A stretch of 64,000 nucleotides of DNA, from positions 3,004,001 through 3,068,000 of the forward strand of contig NC_007406.1 in the NCBI RefSeq assembly GCF_000012725.1. The letters are read 5' to 3'. Below the pieces are notes generated by a model, which was not told where the DNA came from, searched no databases, and saw only the letters and a list, made by a program, of their open reading frames with translations. Source of the stretch: Nitrobacter winogradskyi Nb-255 (GTDB lineage: Bacteria > Pseudomonadota > Alphaproteobacteria > Rhizobiales > Xanthobacteraceae). A program made the translations under genes and the position numbers. How positions within the stretch are numbered: position 1 is the first letter of the stretch; each line of letters begins with the position of its first letter. Of this stretch, positions 40,272-48,983 are shown piece by piece.

Positions 40272-40748
40272 TCAGGTCCGCGAAGGCAAGTCGGGAGGCC
40301 GCGGATCGCGGGGAGCTTCCCGCCACGCGCCGGCATTGCGCCCGGCGATCAGCCAGTAAGTGAGGCCGGCGACGACGCCGGCTCCGGTCATGATTTCGAG
40401 GTGACGGCGCACGATGCCATCAAACCGCATGGTCTCGGGATCGAACGGAACCAGGCCAAGATAGCAGGCCGCGCCGCAAATCGCGCCGCCGACGGCGTAA
40501 GCCAGTATCCCTCGGATCGAGAAGGCTTCGGTGATGAGCACCACGATCATCGCCGGCAAGAGCGCAAAGCCGCTCACGAAGATGAAGCCGAATCCGAGGA
40601 CGACATCCAGCGTATCCGGATTCGGTAGGGTGACGTCGAGATCGCTGAACTCTGGATACAGCAGCGCCACCACGACGATCGTCCCCGCAACGAAGCACGC
40701 CGCCAGAAGTCCGAACAGAATAGCGAACAGCCGGCCGATCAGCGCCAT
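40272..40748 (-). CDS. Hypothetical integral membrane protein (158 aa)
   Basis: ATG at 40746-40748. Four hydrophobic helices (about 4-30, 47-72, 79-99, 116-134) with no charged active-site pattern and a Pro/Arg-rich cytoplasmic tail (WREAPRDPRPPDLPSRT). I recognise no named family. It is followed on its left by two palindromic repeats and then the PAP2 gene. Confidence 0.7.
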   Translation of the reverse strand: MALIGRLFAILFGLLAACFVAGTIVVVALLYPEFSDLDVTLPNPDTLDVVLGFGFIFVSGFALLPAMIVVLITEAFSIRGILAYAVGGAICGAACYLGLVPFDPETMRFDGIVRRHLEIMTGAGVVAGLTYWLIAGRNAGAWREAPRDPRPPDLPSRT

Positions 40749-40784
40749 GACGGCAATCCATCCGCGACGACAGCCGTCATCTCC

Positions 40785-42068
40785 TCAATCCGTCATCGCC
40801 ATGGCGCGGAGCGCCTGACGCTCACGAGCGGACAGCTTCTCGGTTTCGGACTTGAGTTGTCCGCATGCGGCCAGAATGTCGCGGCCGCGCGGCGTGCGCA
40901 CCGGAGAGGAGTAGCCAGCGTTGAAAACGTACTCGGAAAATTTCTCGATCTGGTCCCAGTCGGAGCATTCATAGCGTGTCCCCGGCCACGGATTGAATGG
41001 AATCAGATTGATCTTGGCGTGGATGCCATTGAGCAGCTTCACCAGCCGCCTGGCGTCATCGAGCGAGTCGTTGACGCCCTTGAGCATCACGTATTCGAAC
41101 GTGATCCGTTTTGCGTTGGAGGCCGCCGGATAATCACGGCACGCCTGCATCAGTTCGGCGATCGGATATTTGCGGTTCAACGGCACCAGTTCGTCGCGCA
41201 ACTCGTCGCGCACCGCATGCAGCGAGATCGCCAGCATGACCCCGATCTCCTCGCCGGCGCGAACGATGTTCGGAACCACGCCAGAGGTCGACAGCGTGAT
41301 CCGACGCTTCGAGATGCCGATACCCTCATTGTCGGCGACAATCAGAAGCCCGTCGCGAACCGCGTCGAAATTATAAAGCGGCTCACCCATCCCCATCATC
41401 ACGATGTTGGTGACAAGACGATTGCCATGCGGCGTCTCGCGGTCGGCCCAGTCGTTCAGCCGGTCGCGCGCGACCATGATCTGGCCGACGATCTCGCCCG
41501 CCGTGAGATTGCGCACCAGGCGCTGGGTGCCGGTGTGGCAGAAGGAACAGTTCAGCGTGCAGCCGACCTGCGACGATACGCACAGCGTGCCGCGATCGGT
41601 CTCCGGAATGTAGACGCATTCGACTTCATGCGGTTTTTCGAGATCGTCGCCGCTCGGCAGCCGCAGCAGCCATTTGCGTGTTCCATCGCTGGAAATCTGT
41701 TCGGCAACCACTTCGGGGCGATCGAGCGTGACGTGCTTTTCGAGTTCAGCACGCATGTCCTTCGACACGCTGGTCATTTCGGCGAAGGTGCGGGCCCCCC
41801 GAACATACATCCAGTGCCAGAGCTGCTGCACCCGCATCCTGCGTTGCTCCCGCGGGATGCCGATGGCGGCGAGCCGCTCGGCCATTTCCGCGCGCGACAA
41901 GCCGATGAGGGAAGGCTTCGCCGGGGGCACGTAGGTCCCAATCGCGGTTTTCTCCAGGGGAACGCCGCCCTCCGCCATTCCGGACACAGCCGTCCTGTTC
42001 GCTGCGATGTCCGTCTCAGTCGATTTTGTGCTCAGGTTGCCGGGCGTCTCGGTCATGCAGCATGACAT
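40785..42068 (-). CDS. rlmN: 23S rRNA/tRNA (adenine-C2)-methyltransferase RlmN
   Basis: Radical SAM enzyme methylating A2503 of 23S rRNA and A37 of some tRNAs. CxxxCxxC motif CTLNCSFCH, the [12 protein letters not shown] segment and the methyl-carrying Cys near the end ([10 protein letters not shown]). 427 residues from the ATG at 42066-42068, with GGAAAG just upstream; an ATG at 42056 is the alternative. The N-terminal ~50 residues are extra compared with E. coli. Confidence 0.95.
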   Translation of the reverse strand: MSCCMTETPGNLSTKSTETDIAANRTAVSGMAEGGVPLEKTAIGTYVPPAKPSLIGLSRAEMAERLAAIGIPREQRRMRVQQLWHWMYVRGARTFAEMTSVSKDMRAELEKHVTLDRPEVVAEQISSDGTRKWLLRLPSGDDLEKPHEVECVYIPETDRGTLCVSSQVGCTLNCSFCHTGTQRLVRNLTAGEIVGQIMVARDRLNDWADRETPHGNRLVTNIVMMGMGEPLYNFDAVRDGLLIVADNEGIGISKRRITLSTSGVVPNIVRAGEEIGVMLAISLHAVRDELRDELVPLNRKYPIAELMQACRDYPAASNAKRITFEYVMLKGVNDSLDDARRLVKLLNGIHAKINLIPFNPWPGTRYECSDWDQIEKFSEYVFNAGYSSPVRTPRGRDILAACGQLKSETEKLSARERQALRAMAMTD

Positions 42069-42177
42069 AGGCTTTCCAGCGCCCGCTGAAAAGCCGGTAA
42101 ACGCAGCAAGGCGGCGTTGATGGGTCGTGTTGATGGGTCTGCTTCAACCACGCCGAACCAGACCCAATCTTTCGACC

Positions 42178-42243
42178 GAGCACGATCTTATACCGAGAAC
42201 CGGTTTCCACTTTGCTGAGCGCGGCTCTTCGGGCTTGGATCTC
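42178..42243. repeat. Extragenic palindrome (family C, diverged)
   Basis: GAGCACGATCTTATACCGAG AACC ... GAGCGCGGCTCTTCGGGCTTGGATCTC: same layout as the copies at 2601 and 9241. Confidence 0.65.
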
Positions 42244-42247
42244 AATT

Positions 42248-42796
42248 CTAGCGCTTGCAATCCTGCGCAACCCTGTCCAGGGCCTGCGACAATCCCTTGA
42301 GGGAAAACACGTCCGTAGTCTGCGTCCCCCTCGACGACATGCCCTTGACGGTGGCTTCCGAACCCTTGCGCATAGCGTCGATCAGACGATCCTCATCGGC
42401 GGCGTTCTTGATCCAGATGCCGTCGCCCTGGGTGTACATCGCGTAGCTCGTACCGCTGACCTCGACCGTAGCTTCCGAGCCCGGCTTGAGCGGATAGCCC
42501 ATTGTGACCGATACTTCGTTCGTCACCTTCTCCGCCGGCCGTGTCGAAACAAAAGCATAGGCCGTATCGCGCGGCCGATTCGGCGGATTGGTCCTTGAGG
42601 ATGTCGGCTTGGAGAGAGCGAAACATACTTTCTTGCCGTTAGGCGAGGCGGTGTACGCCCCCCATGCGCCGAACTGTCCCAGCAGCGTCGGCTCGGAACT
42701 GCCGGCTGTCGGTGCGCTGAATGCGGGAGCAAGGCCGAGCCCACCTGCGAGCAGACTTCCCACCAGAACTGTCAGCAATTGCCGCATAGACATCAT
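42248..42796 (-). CDS. Invasion-associated locus B (IalB)-like secreted protein
   Basis: 182 residues from the ATG at 42794-42796, five bases after AAGGACGAG. Signal peptide to about AFSAP. The mature part has the IalB pattern (FGAWGAYTA...KVCFALSKPT with Cys, later KGMSSRGTQTTDVFSLKG, Cys near the end: DRVAQDC), giving two Cys for a likely disulfide. Periplasmic or outer-membrane protein widespread in alphaproteobacteria; the name comes from Bartonella. Exact role unknown. Confidence 0.78.
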   Translation of the reverse strand: MMSMRQLLTVLVGSLLAGGLGLAPAFSAPTAGSSEPTLLGQFGAWGAYTASPNGKKVCFALSKPTSSRTNPPNRPRDTAYAFVSTRPAEKVTNEVSVTMGYPLKPGSEATVEVSGTSYAMYTQGDGIWIKNAADEDRLIDAMRKGSEATVKGMSSRGTQTTDVFSLKGLSQALDRVAQDCKR

Positions 42797-43160
42797 CAAA
42801 TCTCGTCCTTCATCATTTGTGCTGGAAGATGGCTTGACGTGCGCGGATCACACGTCACCGGGAATAACTGGAAACGCCTGATTTGTGAAGGCGGCCCATC
42901 CTTGCGGCTCGCGTCCCGATTCGCAAGTTCTCCGCCCGGCCCGGCGGCACGCAATGACGCCGCACGATCGCGTGACGGAGTCATGCGATGCTTGAACATG
43001 ATCCGCCGACTGGGTTGAGCCGGACCATGCTCCAGAAACTATTGTCTGGCCGCATTTTCTTGCGGCAGAACCGATATCAATTCGCGGATAATGCTCCAGC
43101 GATCGCGACAGCAGCCACGCCTTCATCATGGAAGCGCGGTATCGGCATGGCCTGAGGCGT
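42797..43160. other. 364-base gap with a family E repeat at 42991-43096
   Basis: Between the IalB-like gene and the YkvA-family gene. The repeat has CTTGAACATGATCC ... GGACCATGCTCC, then GCATTTTCTTGCGGC ... GCGGATAATGC, a diverged version of 19510-19608. No gene is supported. Confidence 0.6.
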
Positions 43161-43541
43161 TTACGCCGCTTCGTTCTCTATCCCGCGCTTTAATGCCGTG
43201 CGCGCGGCCTCACGATGCTCCGGCGTGATATGCGCGGCGACGATCCTGATCGCCGTCGCGAGCACCGCGGCGTCGTCGGTGAAGCCGAGCACCGGCAGCA
43301 TGTCGGGAACGAAATCGAGCGGCAGAACGAAATAGGCGATGGCGCCGAGCAGCGACGCCTGCACATGACGCGGCGTCTGCTTGTCGAATGCGCAGTAGTA
43401 GGCGGCCAACAGATCCTCGGCGAAGGGAACATGAGCAACGACGCGCTTCAGCTTGCTCCAGAAACGCCGGCGCACATTGTCGCGGTCCTGCGCCAGCCGA
43501 TCGGCCGGCTCAAATCCCACACTATGTTTCGATGCCGTCAT
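43161..43541 (-). CDS. YkvA-family (DUF1232) membrane protein
   Basis: 126 residues from the ATG at 43539-43541. The DUF1232 core is clear: SLLGAIAYFVLPLDFVPDML followed by PVLGFTDDAAVLATAIRIVA. One or two membrane-associated helices. Function unknown in all bacteria I know of. 109 bases from the phhB 3' end on the same strand; probably transcribed together. Confidence 0.85.
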   Translation of the reverse strand: MTASKHSVGFEPADRLAQDRDNVRRRFWSKLKRVVAHVPFAEDLLAAYYCAFDKQTPRHVQASLLGAIAYFVLPLDFVPDMLPVLGFTDDAAVLATAIRIVAAHITPEHREAARTALKRGIENEAA

Positions 43542-43650
43542 CAAGGTTCCCGAACGCAAGTTTCCCGAACGTATGTCGCGGATCGTCAATGACGCCGCAC
43601 CCACAAAGTGGGAACTGCGTTTCTCCGCTGCAAGGCCGGTATCGACGCGC

Positions 43651-43956
43651 TCAAATCCCGCCACACTGCCTTGCGATCGCGTTCATCGCCTCCGCCAGCC
43701 TGATGTCGCGCTCGGTGACGCCGCCGGCATCGTGAGTCGCGAGCACGACCTCCACCGTCCTGTAGACATTGCGCCACTCCGGGTGGTGATCAGTCTTTTC
43801 GGCGACCAGCGCGACGCGGGCCATGAATCCGAAAGCCTCGTTGAAGTCCCGGAACGTGAAGGTTCGCGTAATGGCCTCGCGACCGGCGACCTGCGACCAG
43901 CCCGGCAGTTCGTTGAGCGCCGTGTTTCGTGCTTCATCCGAAAATCGCTCCACCAT
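43651..43956 (-). CDS. phhB: Pterin-4a-carbinolamine dehydratase
   Basis: 101 residues, ATG at 43954-43956 with a strong AAAGGAGA site. Active-site motif [18 protein letters not shown] (His-His-Pro-Glu-Trp). Recycles tetrahydrobiopterin carbinolamine or dehydrates molybdopterin-type intermediates. No phenylalanine hydroxylase gene is in view, so the actual pterin partner is unknown. Confidence 0.93.
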   Translation of the reverse strand: MVERFSDEARNTALNELPGWSQVAGREAITRTFTFRDFNEAFGFMARVALVAEKTDHHPEWRNVYRTVEVVLATHDAGGVTERDIRLAEAMNAIARQCGGI

Positions 43957-44297
43957 GTTTGTCTCCTTTCGCGGACTGGGAAAAGGCTATGGTCAGATCG
44001 GTTCACATTGGCGTGTTTTGGGGCGAAGCGGAGCCTGCCGTCTCCGAAGAATCCCATGAAACGTTGCTTCCGATCGGTATTGAGCATATAAGGGCTATTT
44101 ACGATCTATCTTATAAACAAGTGTTGCTGTTCCCCGCCCGGCGTTTCCACGCTGGTATGGTGATATAACGCCTTGGCTAAGGCGTTTGTTGATGTATACG
44201 GCCTATATCGAGAACGGGCATCGCGGAATCGCGCTTACGCGAGGGTTTGCGCCGATGTTCGTCGCGCTTCCTTTCTGCCTTCGCGGAGTCTTCCGAG
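43957..44297. other. 341-base gap before fdxA with an AT-rich stretch and a perfect hairpin
   Basis: Upstream region shared by phhB (minus) and fdxA (plus). The 44085-44170 stretch is AT-rich (TATCTTATAAACAAGTGTTG) and likely holds the fdxA promoter. A perfect stem AACGCCTT / AAGGCGTT with loop GGCT lies at 44167-44186, 112 bases before the fdxA start. Confidence 0.5.
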
Positions 44298-44636
44298 ATG
44301 ACCTTCGTTGTCACTGAAAATTGTATCAAGTGCAAATACATGGATTGTGTGGAGGTATGTCCGGTCGACTGCTTCTACGAAGGCGACAATATGCTCGTCA
44401 TCAATCCCGACGAGTGCATCGACTGCGGCGTGTGCGAGCCTGAATGTCCGGCCGAGGCCATCAAGCCTGACTCCGAGCCGGACCTCGAAAACTGGCTCAA
44501 GCTGAACGCCGAATATTCCGCGGTCTGGCCGAACATCACCATCAAGCGCGATGCGCCTGCCGACGCGAAAACATTCGACGGCGTCGCCGGCAAGCTGGAG
44601 CAGTATTTTTCAGCGAATCCCGGTCAAGGCGACTGA
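44298..44636 (+). CDS. fdxA: Seven-iron ferredoxin FdxA
   Basis: 112 residues from the ATG at 44298 after TTCCGAG. Ligands for a [3Fe-4S] and a [4Fe-4S] cluster: [17 protein letters not shown] and [16 protein letters not shown]. Electron carrier; a standard conserved alphaproteobacterial protein. In many relatives carD follows, but here the next gene is a DUF488 protein. Confidence 0.96.
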   Translation: MTFVVTENCIKCKYMDCVEVCPVDCFYEGDNMLVINPDECIDCGVCEPECPAEAIKPDSEPDLENWLKLNAEYSAVWPNITIKRDAPADAKTFDGVAGKLEQYFSANPGQGD

Positions 44637-44703
44637 ACGCGCGCACCGCGCCGTCGCTATTGTCCCGAGATGCCGGGGCAGTCGGCATCCGACGAAGAAC
44701 GAT

Positions 44704-44810
44704 GGCGTTTTCGAGCGCGGCATGCCCTCAGGCCCGAGGATACCGGTTCGCGTCACGGAAACATGTCAGGTCAGAATCTGGAGACCGCGCTTTTGATCCC
44801 ATCAAAGCGG
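44704..44810. repeat. Composite extragenic element (family A + D)
   Basis: GGCGTTTTCGAGCGCGGCAT ... CCGGTTCGCGTCACGGAAAC (diverged family A, 44704-44768), then CCGCGCTTTTGATCCCATCA AAGCGG (family D, 44786-44810). It lies between fdxA and the DUF488 gene. Confidence 0.7.
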
Positions 44811-44821
44811 CGGAAAATCTG

Positions 44822-45193
44822 GTGACGCGGCTTGCGGCCAGGAATATCAGCGTGAAGCGAGCCTATGAGGCCCCCGCCGCCGACGATGGCTCGCGGATAC
44901 TGGTTGACCGCCTGTGGCCTCGGGGTCTCCCCAAGACGGAGGCCGCCATCGATCTCTGGTTAAAGGATATCGCGCCCAGCACCGGGCTGCGCAAATGGTT
45001 CGGACACGATCCCGCCCGCTGGCAGGAGTTCCGGCAGAGATATGTGGAAGAGATTCACCAGCACCCGGAAGAACTCGACGAATTGCGGACCCGCGCCAAA
45101 GCCGGCCGGGTTACGCTCGTCTTTGCGGCTCATGATGAAGCACACAACAACGCGGTCGTGCTGAGAGATGTCCTTCTGGGCCGCGTCAGCTGA
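44822..45193 (+). CDS. DUF488 family protein
   Basis: Start uncertain: GTG at 44822 (VTRLAARNISVKRAYE) or GTG at 44852 (VKRAYEAPA), the latter near where the family normally begins. The longer frame upstream reads through the palindromic repeat and was rejected. Family features: YEAPAADDGSRILVDRLWPR followed by GL, WFGHDPARWQEF and LVFAAHDEAHNNAVVLRDVL. Cytoplasmic, about 115-123 residues, function unknown; the Cys/Arg pattern of larger DUF488 members is absent. Confidence 0.78.
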   Translation: MTRLAARNISVKRAYEAPAADDGSRILVDRLWPRGLPKTEAAIDLWLKDIAPSTGLRKWFGHDPARWQEFRQRYVEEIHQHPEELDELRTRAKAGRVTLVFAAHDEAHNNAVVLRDVLLGRVS

Positions 45194-45284
45194 ACCGCTC
45201 CATCCCGGAGGGCCGGCTGCGCTCGAAAACGCGACAGCCGTACCCGCCACGATCATTCGCAAGGTTCGATCCGTCAGGGCGCCA

Positions 45285-47198
45285 TCAATCGCCGCCGCCC
45301 GCGCTGGAGCGACGCAGTCCCCGCTCGACGAGACGGATAAGGCGCCTGGAAAACTCAAGCGCATCACTGGGGCGGTCTCCGTCGAGAACGCGCGCATCGT
45401 CAAGCAGCATCCGGGCGGCGTCCTCCTTGAACTCGCGATCATCCTGCCCGAGCGCCGCCAGCGAAGCGACCAGGGGATGGTTCGGATTCACTTCGAGAAC
45501 CGGCTTGGATGCGCCCGCCAATTGTCCCACTCCGAGGAGAATTTTTTCCAGTTGCCGATCGGGTCCCGACTCGGCGGCCACGAGGCAAACCGGACTATCG
45601 GTCAGACGATCGGACGAGCGGACGTCTGAAACCAGGTCCGAAAGCGTTGTCTTGAGGAAGGCGAGAAACTCCGTGACACCCTCGCTGACGTCCGGTGACG
45701 GCTCGGTGCCGGCGTCGAGGCGCGGGATCGCAGCCAGATCCGCTGCTCCCTGCGTCACGGATTTGAACGGCTTTCCCTCGAAGCTCGGTCCGGACGTGAC
45801 CCAGAAGCTGTCGACCGGATCGGACAGCAGGAGAACCTCCACGCCGCGGGCGCGAAAGCCCTCCAAATGAGGCGAGGCTTCGAGACGGGCGGCATCCTGC
45901 CCGGCGAGATAGTAGATCGAGGTCTGATTTTCCTTCAACGCGCCGACATAGTCCTTGAGGCTTCGCAACGATCCGGCCGTCGTCCTGAAGCGGGAGAGGC
46001 CCAGCACGGTGTCACGCCGGTCGGCGGCATCGTAGATGCCTTCCTTGAACATCGGACCGAAGGCTTCCCAGATTTTCCCGTAGGCCTGCGCGTCCTTGTC
46101 TGCCAGCTTCTCAAGCTCGCTGAGGATGCGGCCGGTGATGCTTTTCTTGATCGCGGCCAGGATCGGACTTTCCTGAATCATTTCGCGCGAGATATTGAGC
46201 GGCAGGTCCGCCGAGTCGACGACACCGCGCACGAACCGCAGATAGCGCGGCAAGAGATCAGCATCCTCGGTGATAAAGACGCGTCTCACGTAAAGTTTGA
46301 GTTGCCGCTTCTTGTCCGGCTCGAACAGATCGAAAGGCCGGGTCTGCGGCACGAACAGCAGCGCCGTGAACTCCTGCCGGCCCTCGGCGCGGAAATGCAC
46401 CGTCAGCGCGGGTTCGTCGAACTGGCCCGCGACGCTGCGGTAGAAATCGGCGTATTCGGAAGCGCTGATCTCGCCGCGCGGGCGGGTCCAGAGCGCCGCG
46501 CCATCGGCGATCTCGGCCGGCTCGGCTCCGGGCTTCTCGATGAGCGCGATCGGAACCGGCACATGCCCCGATTGTTCCTTGATCATCTGCTCGATCTTGA
46601 GCCGATCGGTATATCCCGTCGCGTCTTCGGTCAGATGAAGCGTCACGCGGGTTCCTCGCGCGGGGGCCTCGCTCTCGTCCACGGGCGTGACCGTGAATGT
46701 CCCCTTCCCGTCCGATGACCAGCGCCAAGCCTCCCTGGCGCCCGCGCGCCGTGAGACCACATCGACCTGATCCGCCACCATGAAGGCCGAATAGAATCCG
46801 ACGCCGAACTGACCAATCAGGGCGACGCCGTCACCCGACTCCGCGGCCTCAGCCTGCTCGATGAAAGCCTTGGTGCCCGACCGCGCGATCGTTCCCAGCG
46901 CGTCGACCAGTTCGTCCCGGCCCATGCCGATACCGTTGTCCTCGACCGCCAGTTGCCGCCGTTCCGCATCGATGGTGATGGAGATGCGCGGTCTGGTTTC
47001 ATCCGTCAGCAAGGCAGGATCGCTGATCGCCTCATAACGCAGACGCTCGCAGGCGTCCGCAGCGTTCGAAATCAGCTCCCGCAAGAACACGTCCTTGTCG
47101 GAATAGACCGAGTGCACCATCATCTGGAGCAGCTTGGCCACATCCGCCTCAAACACCCGGCTTTCGGCCGCGCCATTCTTGTCGATTGTCGAGGTCAT
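45285..47198 (-). CDS. htpG: Chaperone HtpG (Hsp90)
   Basis: 637 residues from the ATG at 47196-47198 (MTSTIDKNGAAESRVFEADV). GHKL ATPase motifs: ELISNAADACERLRYEA, VEDNGIGMGRDEL, GQFGVGFYSAFMVAD. Middle and C-terminal dimerisation domains follow (LPLNISREMIQESPILAAIK). Stress-inducible chaperone. Large antisense frames across it are shadows. Confidence 0.97.
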   Translation of the reverse strand: MTSTIDKNGAAESRVFEADVAKLLQMMVHSVYSDKDVFLRELISNAADACERLRYEAISDPALLTDETRPRISITIDAERRQLAVEDNGIGMGRDELVDALGTIARSGTKAFIEQAEAAESGDGVALIGQFGVGFYSAFMVADQVDVVSRRAGAREAWRWSSDGKGTFTVTPVDESEAPARGTRVTLHLTEDATGYTDRLKIEQMIKEQSGHVPVPIALIEKPGAEPAEIADGAALWTRPRGEISASEYADFYRSVAGQFDEPALTVHFRAEGRQEFTALLFVPQTRPFDLFEPDKKRQLKLYVRRVFITEDADLLPRYLRFVRGVVDSADLPLNISREMIQESPILAAIKKSITGRILSELEKLADKDAQAYGKIWEAFGPMFKEGIYDAADRRDTVLGLSRFRTTAGSLRSLKDYVGALKENQTSIYYLAGQDAARLEASPHLEGFRARGVEVLLLSDPVDSFWVTSGPSFEGKPFKSVTQGAADLAAIPRLDAGTEPSPDVSEGVTEFLAFLKTTLSDLVSDVRSSDRLTDSPVCLVAAESGPDRQLEKILLGVGQLAGASKPVLEVNPNHPLVASLAALGQDDREFKEDAARMLLDDARVLDGDRPSDALEFSRRLIRLVERGLRRSSAGGGD

Positions 47199-47450
47199 AT
47201 CTCGTTTACCCTTGATCAACTTGACGCAAAAACTCAGTGCGCTTCAAACGTTCATCTTCCCGTCGCGGCGGATCCGGTCAAGCGGGCCTCCGAACCTGCC
47301 CGCACGACAGGATGCCGGCATGGCCTGGATCTGAAGCTCGCATCAAAGGTTCGCAATGGATACGCGAATCTGGGAACCGAAGCACCCGCGCCGGGATGAT
47401 ATAGAAACCATCTGCGTGTCATTCCAGTGCGTTGCGCCTGCCACGGCCCA

Positions 47451-47484
47451 GGAAACGCATGGAAAACGCATGGAAAACGCATGG
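47451..47484. repeat. Three tandem GGAAAACGCAT repeats
   Basis: GGAAACGCAT, GGAAAACGCAT, GGAAAACGCAT then GG; 11-base period with one base missing in the first copy. It sits ~25 bases before the Irr-box candidate, a position suitable for an activator or repressor array. Confidence 0.8.
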
Positions 47485-47509
47485 TGGCCGGCCCGGCACC
47501 GGCAAGCTA

Positions 47510-47526
47510 TTTAGAATGAACCTAAT
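47510..47526 (+). promoter_or_regulatory. Candidate iron control element (Irr box) before the PepSY operon
   Basis: TTTAGAATGAACCTAAT. The left half is a perfect TTTAGAA; the right half matches TTCTAAA at 4 of 7. The ICE motif TTTAGAANNNTTCTAAA is bound by Irr in Bradyrhizobium and relatives. It lies 109-125 bases before the ATG of the first gene. Confidence 0.45.
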
Positions 47527-47634
47527 CTCGTGCGGTAGTAATGCGAAGTCGGTTTCGCTAAACACCTTTGGACGATCTTGAAGGGTACCGCCCGCCTCCT
47601 GGATTTGCAGAGCACTGACCCGGCGACGAGACAA

Positions 47635-48300
47635 ATGGACAATCCGGATAGATTGACAGTCGACGGTGACGAGCTCTGGCAGCGAAAGAAGCGCCGCGCT
47701 TTTTTCATTAATCAACTCTATCAGTGGCATTGGATCAGTTCAGGCCTGTGTTTGATCGGCATGCTGCTGTTCGCCCTGACCGGAATTACGCTGAACAATG
47801 CCGGTCAGATCGAATCCAAGCCCGCGGTGACGATGCGTCAGGCACAACTGCCCCAAGCGCTGATCGCCGACCTTACGTCTGATCCAGGCAACGCCAAGGC
47901 GGCTCTGCCCTCGAGCATCAACGAGTGGCTGCGACGCGAGATCGGCGTCAGCACCGCGGAGCGCGACACTGAATGGTCGTCCGACGAGGTCTATGTCGCC
48001 CTGCCCCGACCGGGCGGCGACGCATGGCTAAGCATCCAGCGCGACGGCAGCGGCGCGGTATCTTATGAGGTGACCGACCGCGGCTGGATCGCCTATCTCA
48101 ATGATTTGCACAAGGGCCGCCACACCGGCAAGGCGTGGAGCTGGTTCATCGACGTGTTCGCGGCCGCCGCGATCACCTTCTGTCTTACCGGCCTGCTGCT
48201 CCTGCAGCTTCATGCCAAGCGGCGTCCGGCCACCTGGCCCGTCGTGACCCTGGGACTGATTATTCCGACCCTGCTCGCTGTTCTTCTCATTCATGGCTAG
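47635..48300 (+). CDS. PepSY-associated transmembrane protein
   Basis: 221 residues from the ATG at 47635 (MDNPDRLTVDGDELWQRKKR). Two or three membrane helices: INQLYQWHWISSGLCLIGML near the N-terminus, FIDVFAAAAITFCLTGLLLL and VVTLGLIIPTLLAVLLI at the end. Between them lies a ~110-residue periplasmic PepSY-like part with NDLHKGRHTGKAWSWFID, the family signature whose His residues may bind heme. Such proteins act in membrane electron transfer, often ferric-siderophore reduction. First gene of a four-gene operon with DUF2271, DUF4198 and ApbE proteins. Confidence 0.82.
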   Translation: MDNPDRLTVDGDELWQRKKRRAFFINQLYQWHWISSGLCLIGMLLFALTGITLNNAGQIESKPAVTMRQAQLPQALIADLTSDPGNAKAALPSSINEWLRREIGVSTAERDTEWSSDEVYVALPRPGGDAWLSIQRDGSGAVSYEVTDRGWIAYLNDLHKGRHTGKAWSWFIDVFAAAAITFCLTGLLLLQLHAKRRPATWPVVTLGLIIPTLLAVLLIHG

Positions 48301-48310
48301 AAGGTAAACA

Positions 48311-48823
48311 ATGCGCCTTTTGATTTCCGCCGCACTCACGACCCTTGCCGCAAGTTCGTCGCTGGCTTCCGAGGCGACCATCAGCATCGATGTTCCTCAG
48401 CTCGATGTCGCCGAGTACCACAAGCCTTATGTCGCGATGTGGGTGGAACAGGCCGACGGCGGCAAGATCACCAATCTTGCCGTGTGGTACGACGTCAACC
48501 ACAAGAAAAACGAAGGTACGAAGTGGCTCAAGGACGTACGGCAGTGGTGGCGCCGCACCGGCCGTGAACTCGCGCTTCCCGTCGATGGATTATCCAGTCC
48601 GACCCGCGCGCCCGGCACCCACCAGATCAAGTTTGATAGCGCCAGCAAACCGCTCGAAGGACTGACGCCAGGCAAATACCAGCTCGTCATCGAGGCCGCT
48701 CGCGAAGTCGGCGGCCGTGAATTGCTGAAGATCCCGTTCGAGTGGCCGCCGAAGGCACCCGCAACCGGCGAAGCCAAGGGGGAACGTGAGCTTGGCACGG
48801 TCACATTGAAATTGACCCCTTAA
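48311..48823 (+). CDS. DUF2271 periplasmic protein
   Basis: 170 residues, ATG at 48311 after AAGGT, 10 bases from the previous stop. Signal peptide cleaved near SSLASEA. Mature part: YHKPYVAMWVEQADGGKITN followed by LAVWYDVNHKK and RQWWRRTG, then a Pro/Gly-rich end, the DUF2271 pattern. Genes of this family are typically next to PepSY and ApbE genes. Probable periplasmic partner of the PepSY protein; function not established. Confidence 0.82.
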   Translation: MRLLISAALTTLAASSSLASEATISIDVPQLDVAEYHKPYVAMWVEQADGGKITNLAVWYDVNHKKNEGTKWLKDVRQWWRRTGRELALPVDGLSSPTRAPGTHQIKFDSASKPLEGLTPGKYQLVIEAAREVGGRELLKIPFEWPPKAPATGEAKGERELGTVTLKLTP

Positions 48824-48826
48824 AGC

Positions 48827-48855
48827 TTCCGCTTCCAATGACATCGGAAACGGAA
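48827..48855. repeat. Extragenic palindrome (family D variant)
   Basis: TTCCGCTTCC (48827-48836) and GGAAACGGAA (48846-48855) pair with one mismatch, four bases after the DUF2271 stop. A family A copy follows at 48872-48921. Confidence 0.75.
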
Positions 48856-48871
48856 CGCCACGAGTCAATCT

Positions 48872-48921
48872 GACGCGTTTTTTCTCGGGAGCCGATACTC
48901 CCATCGTTCAAAAACGCCTTG
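48872..48921. repeat. Extragenic palindrome (family A, diverged)
   Basis: GACGCGTTTTTTCTCGGGAG ... GTTCAAAAACGCC. Together with 48827-48855 it forms the composite D+A element inside the PepSY operon. Confidence 0.7.
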
Positions 48922-48983
48922 ATCGCGCCCTCGAACACACCGTGCGTTTGTCGCCTCACAGCTTTCATGGAAAGGATTTCGCC

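Larger units (their letters stand above)
47199..47634. other. 436-base divergent promoter region with iterated repeat and Irr-box candidate
   Basis: Upstream of both htpG (minus) and the PepSY operon (plus). Contains a three-copy tandem repeat at 47451-47484 and an ICE-like box at 47510-47526, listed separately. No gene is supported here. Confidence 0.55.

Noticed and set aside
43453-44091. Plus-strand frame opposite the YkvA and phhB genes
   Set aside because: Antisense to phhB, which has a conserved active site and strong ribosome binding site.
45867-46718. Plus-strand frame opposite htpG
   Set aside because: Shadow of a fully conserved Hsp90.
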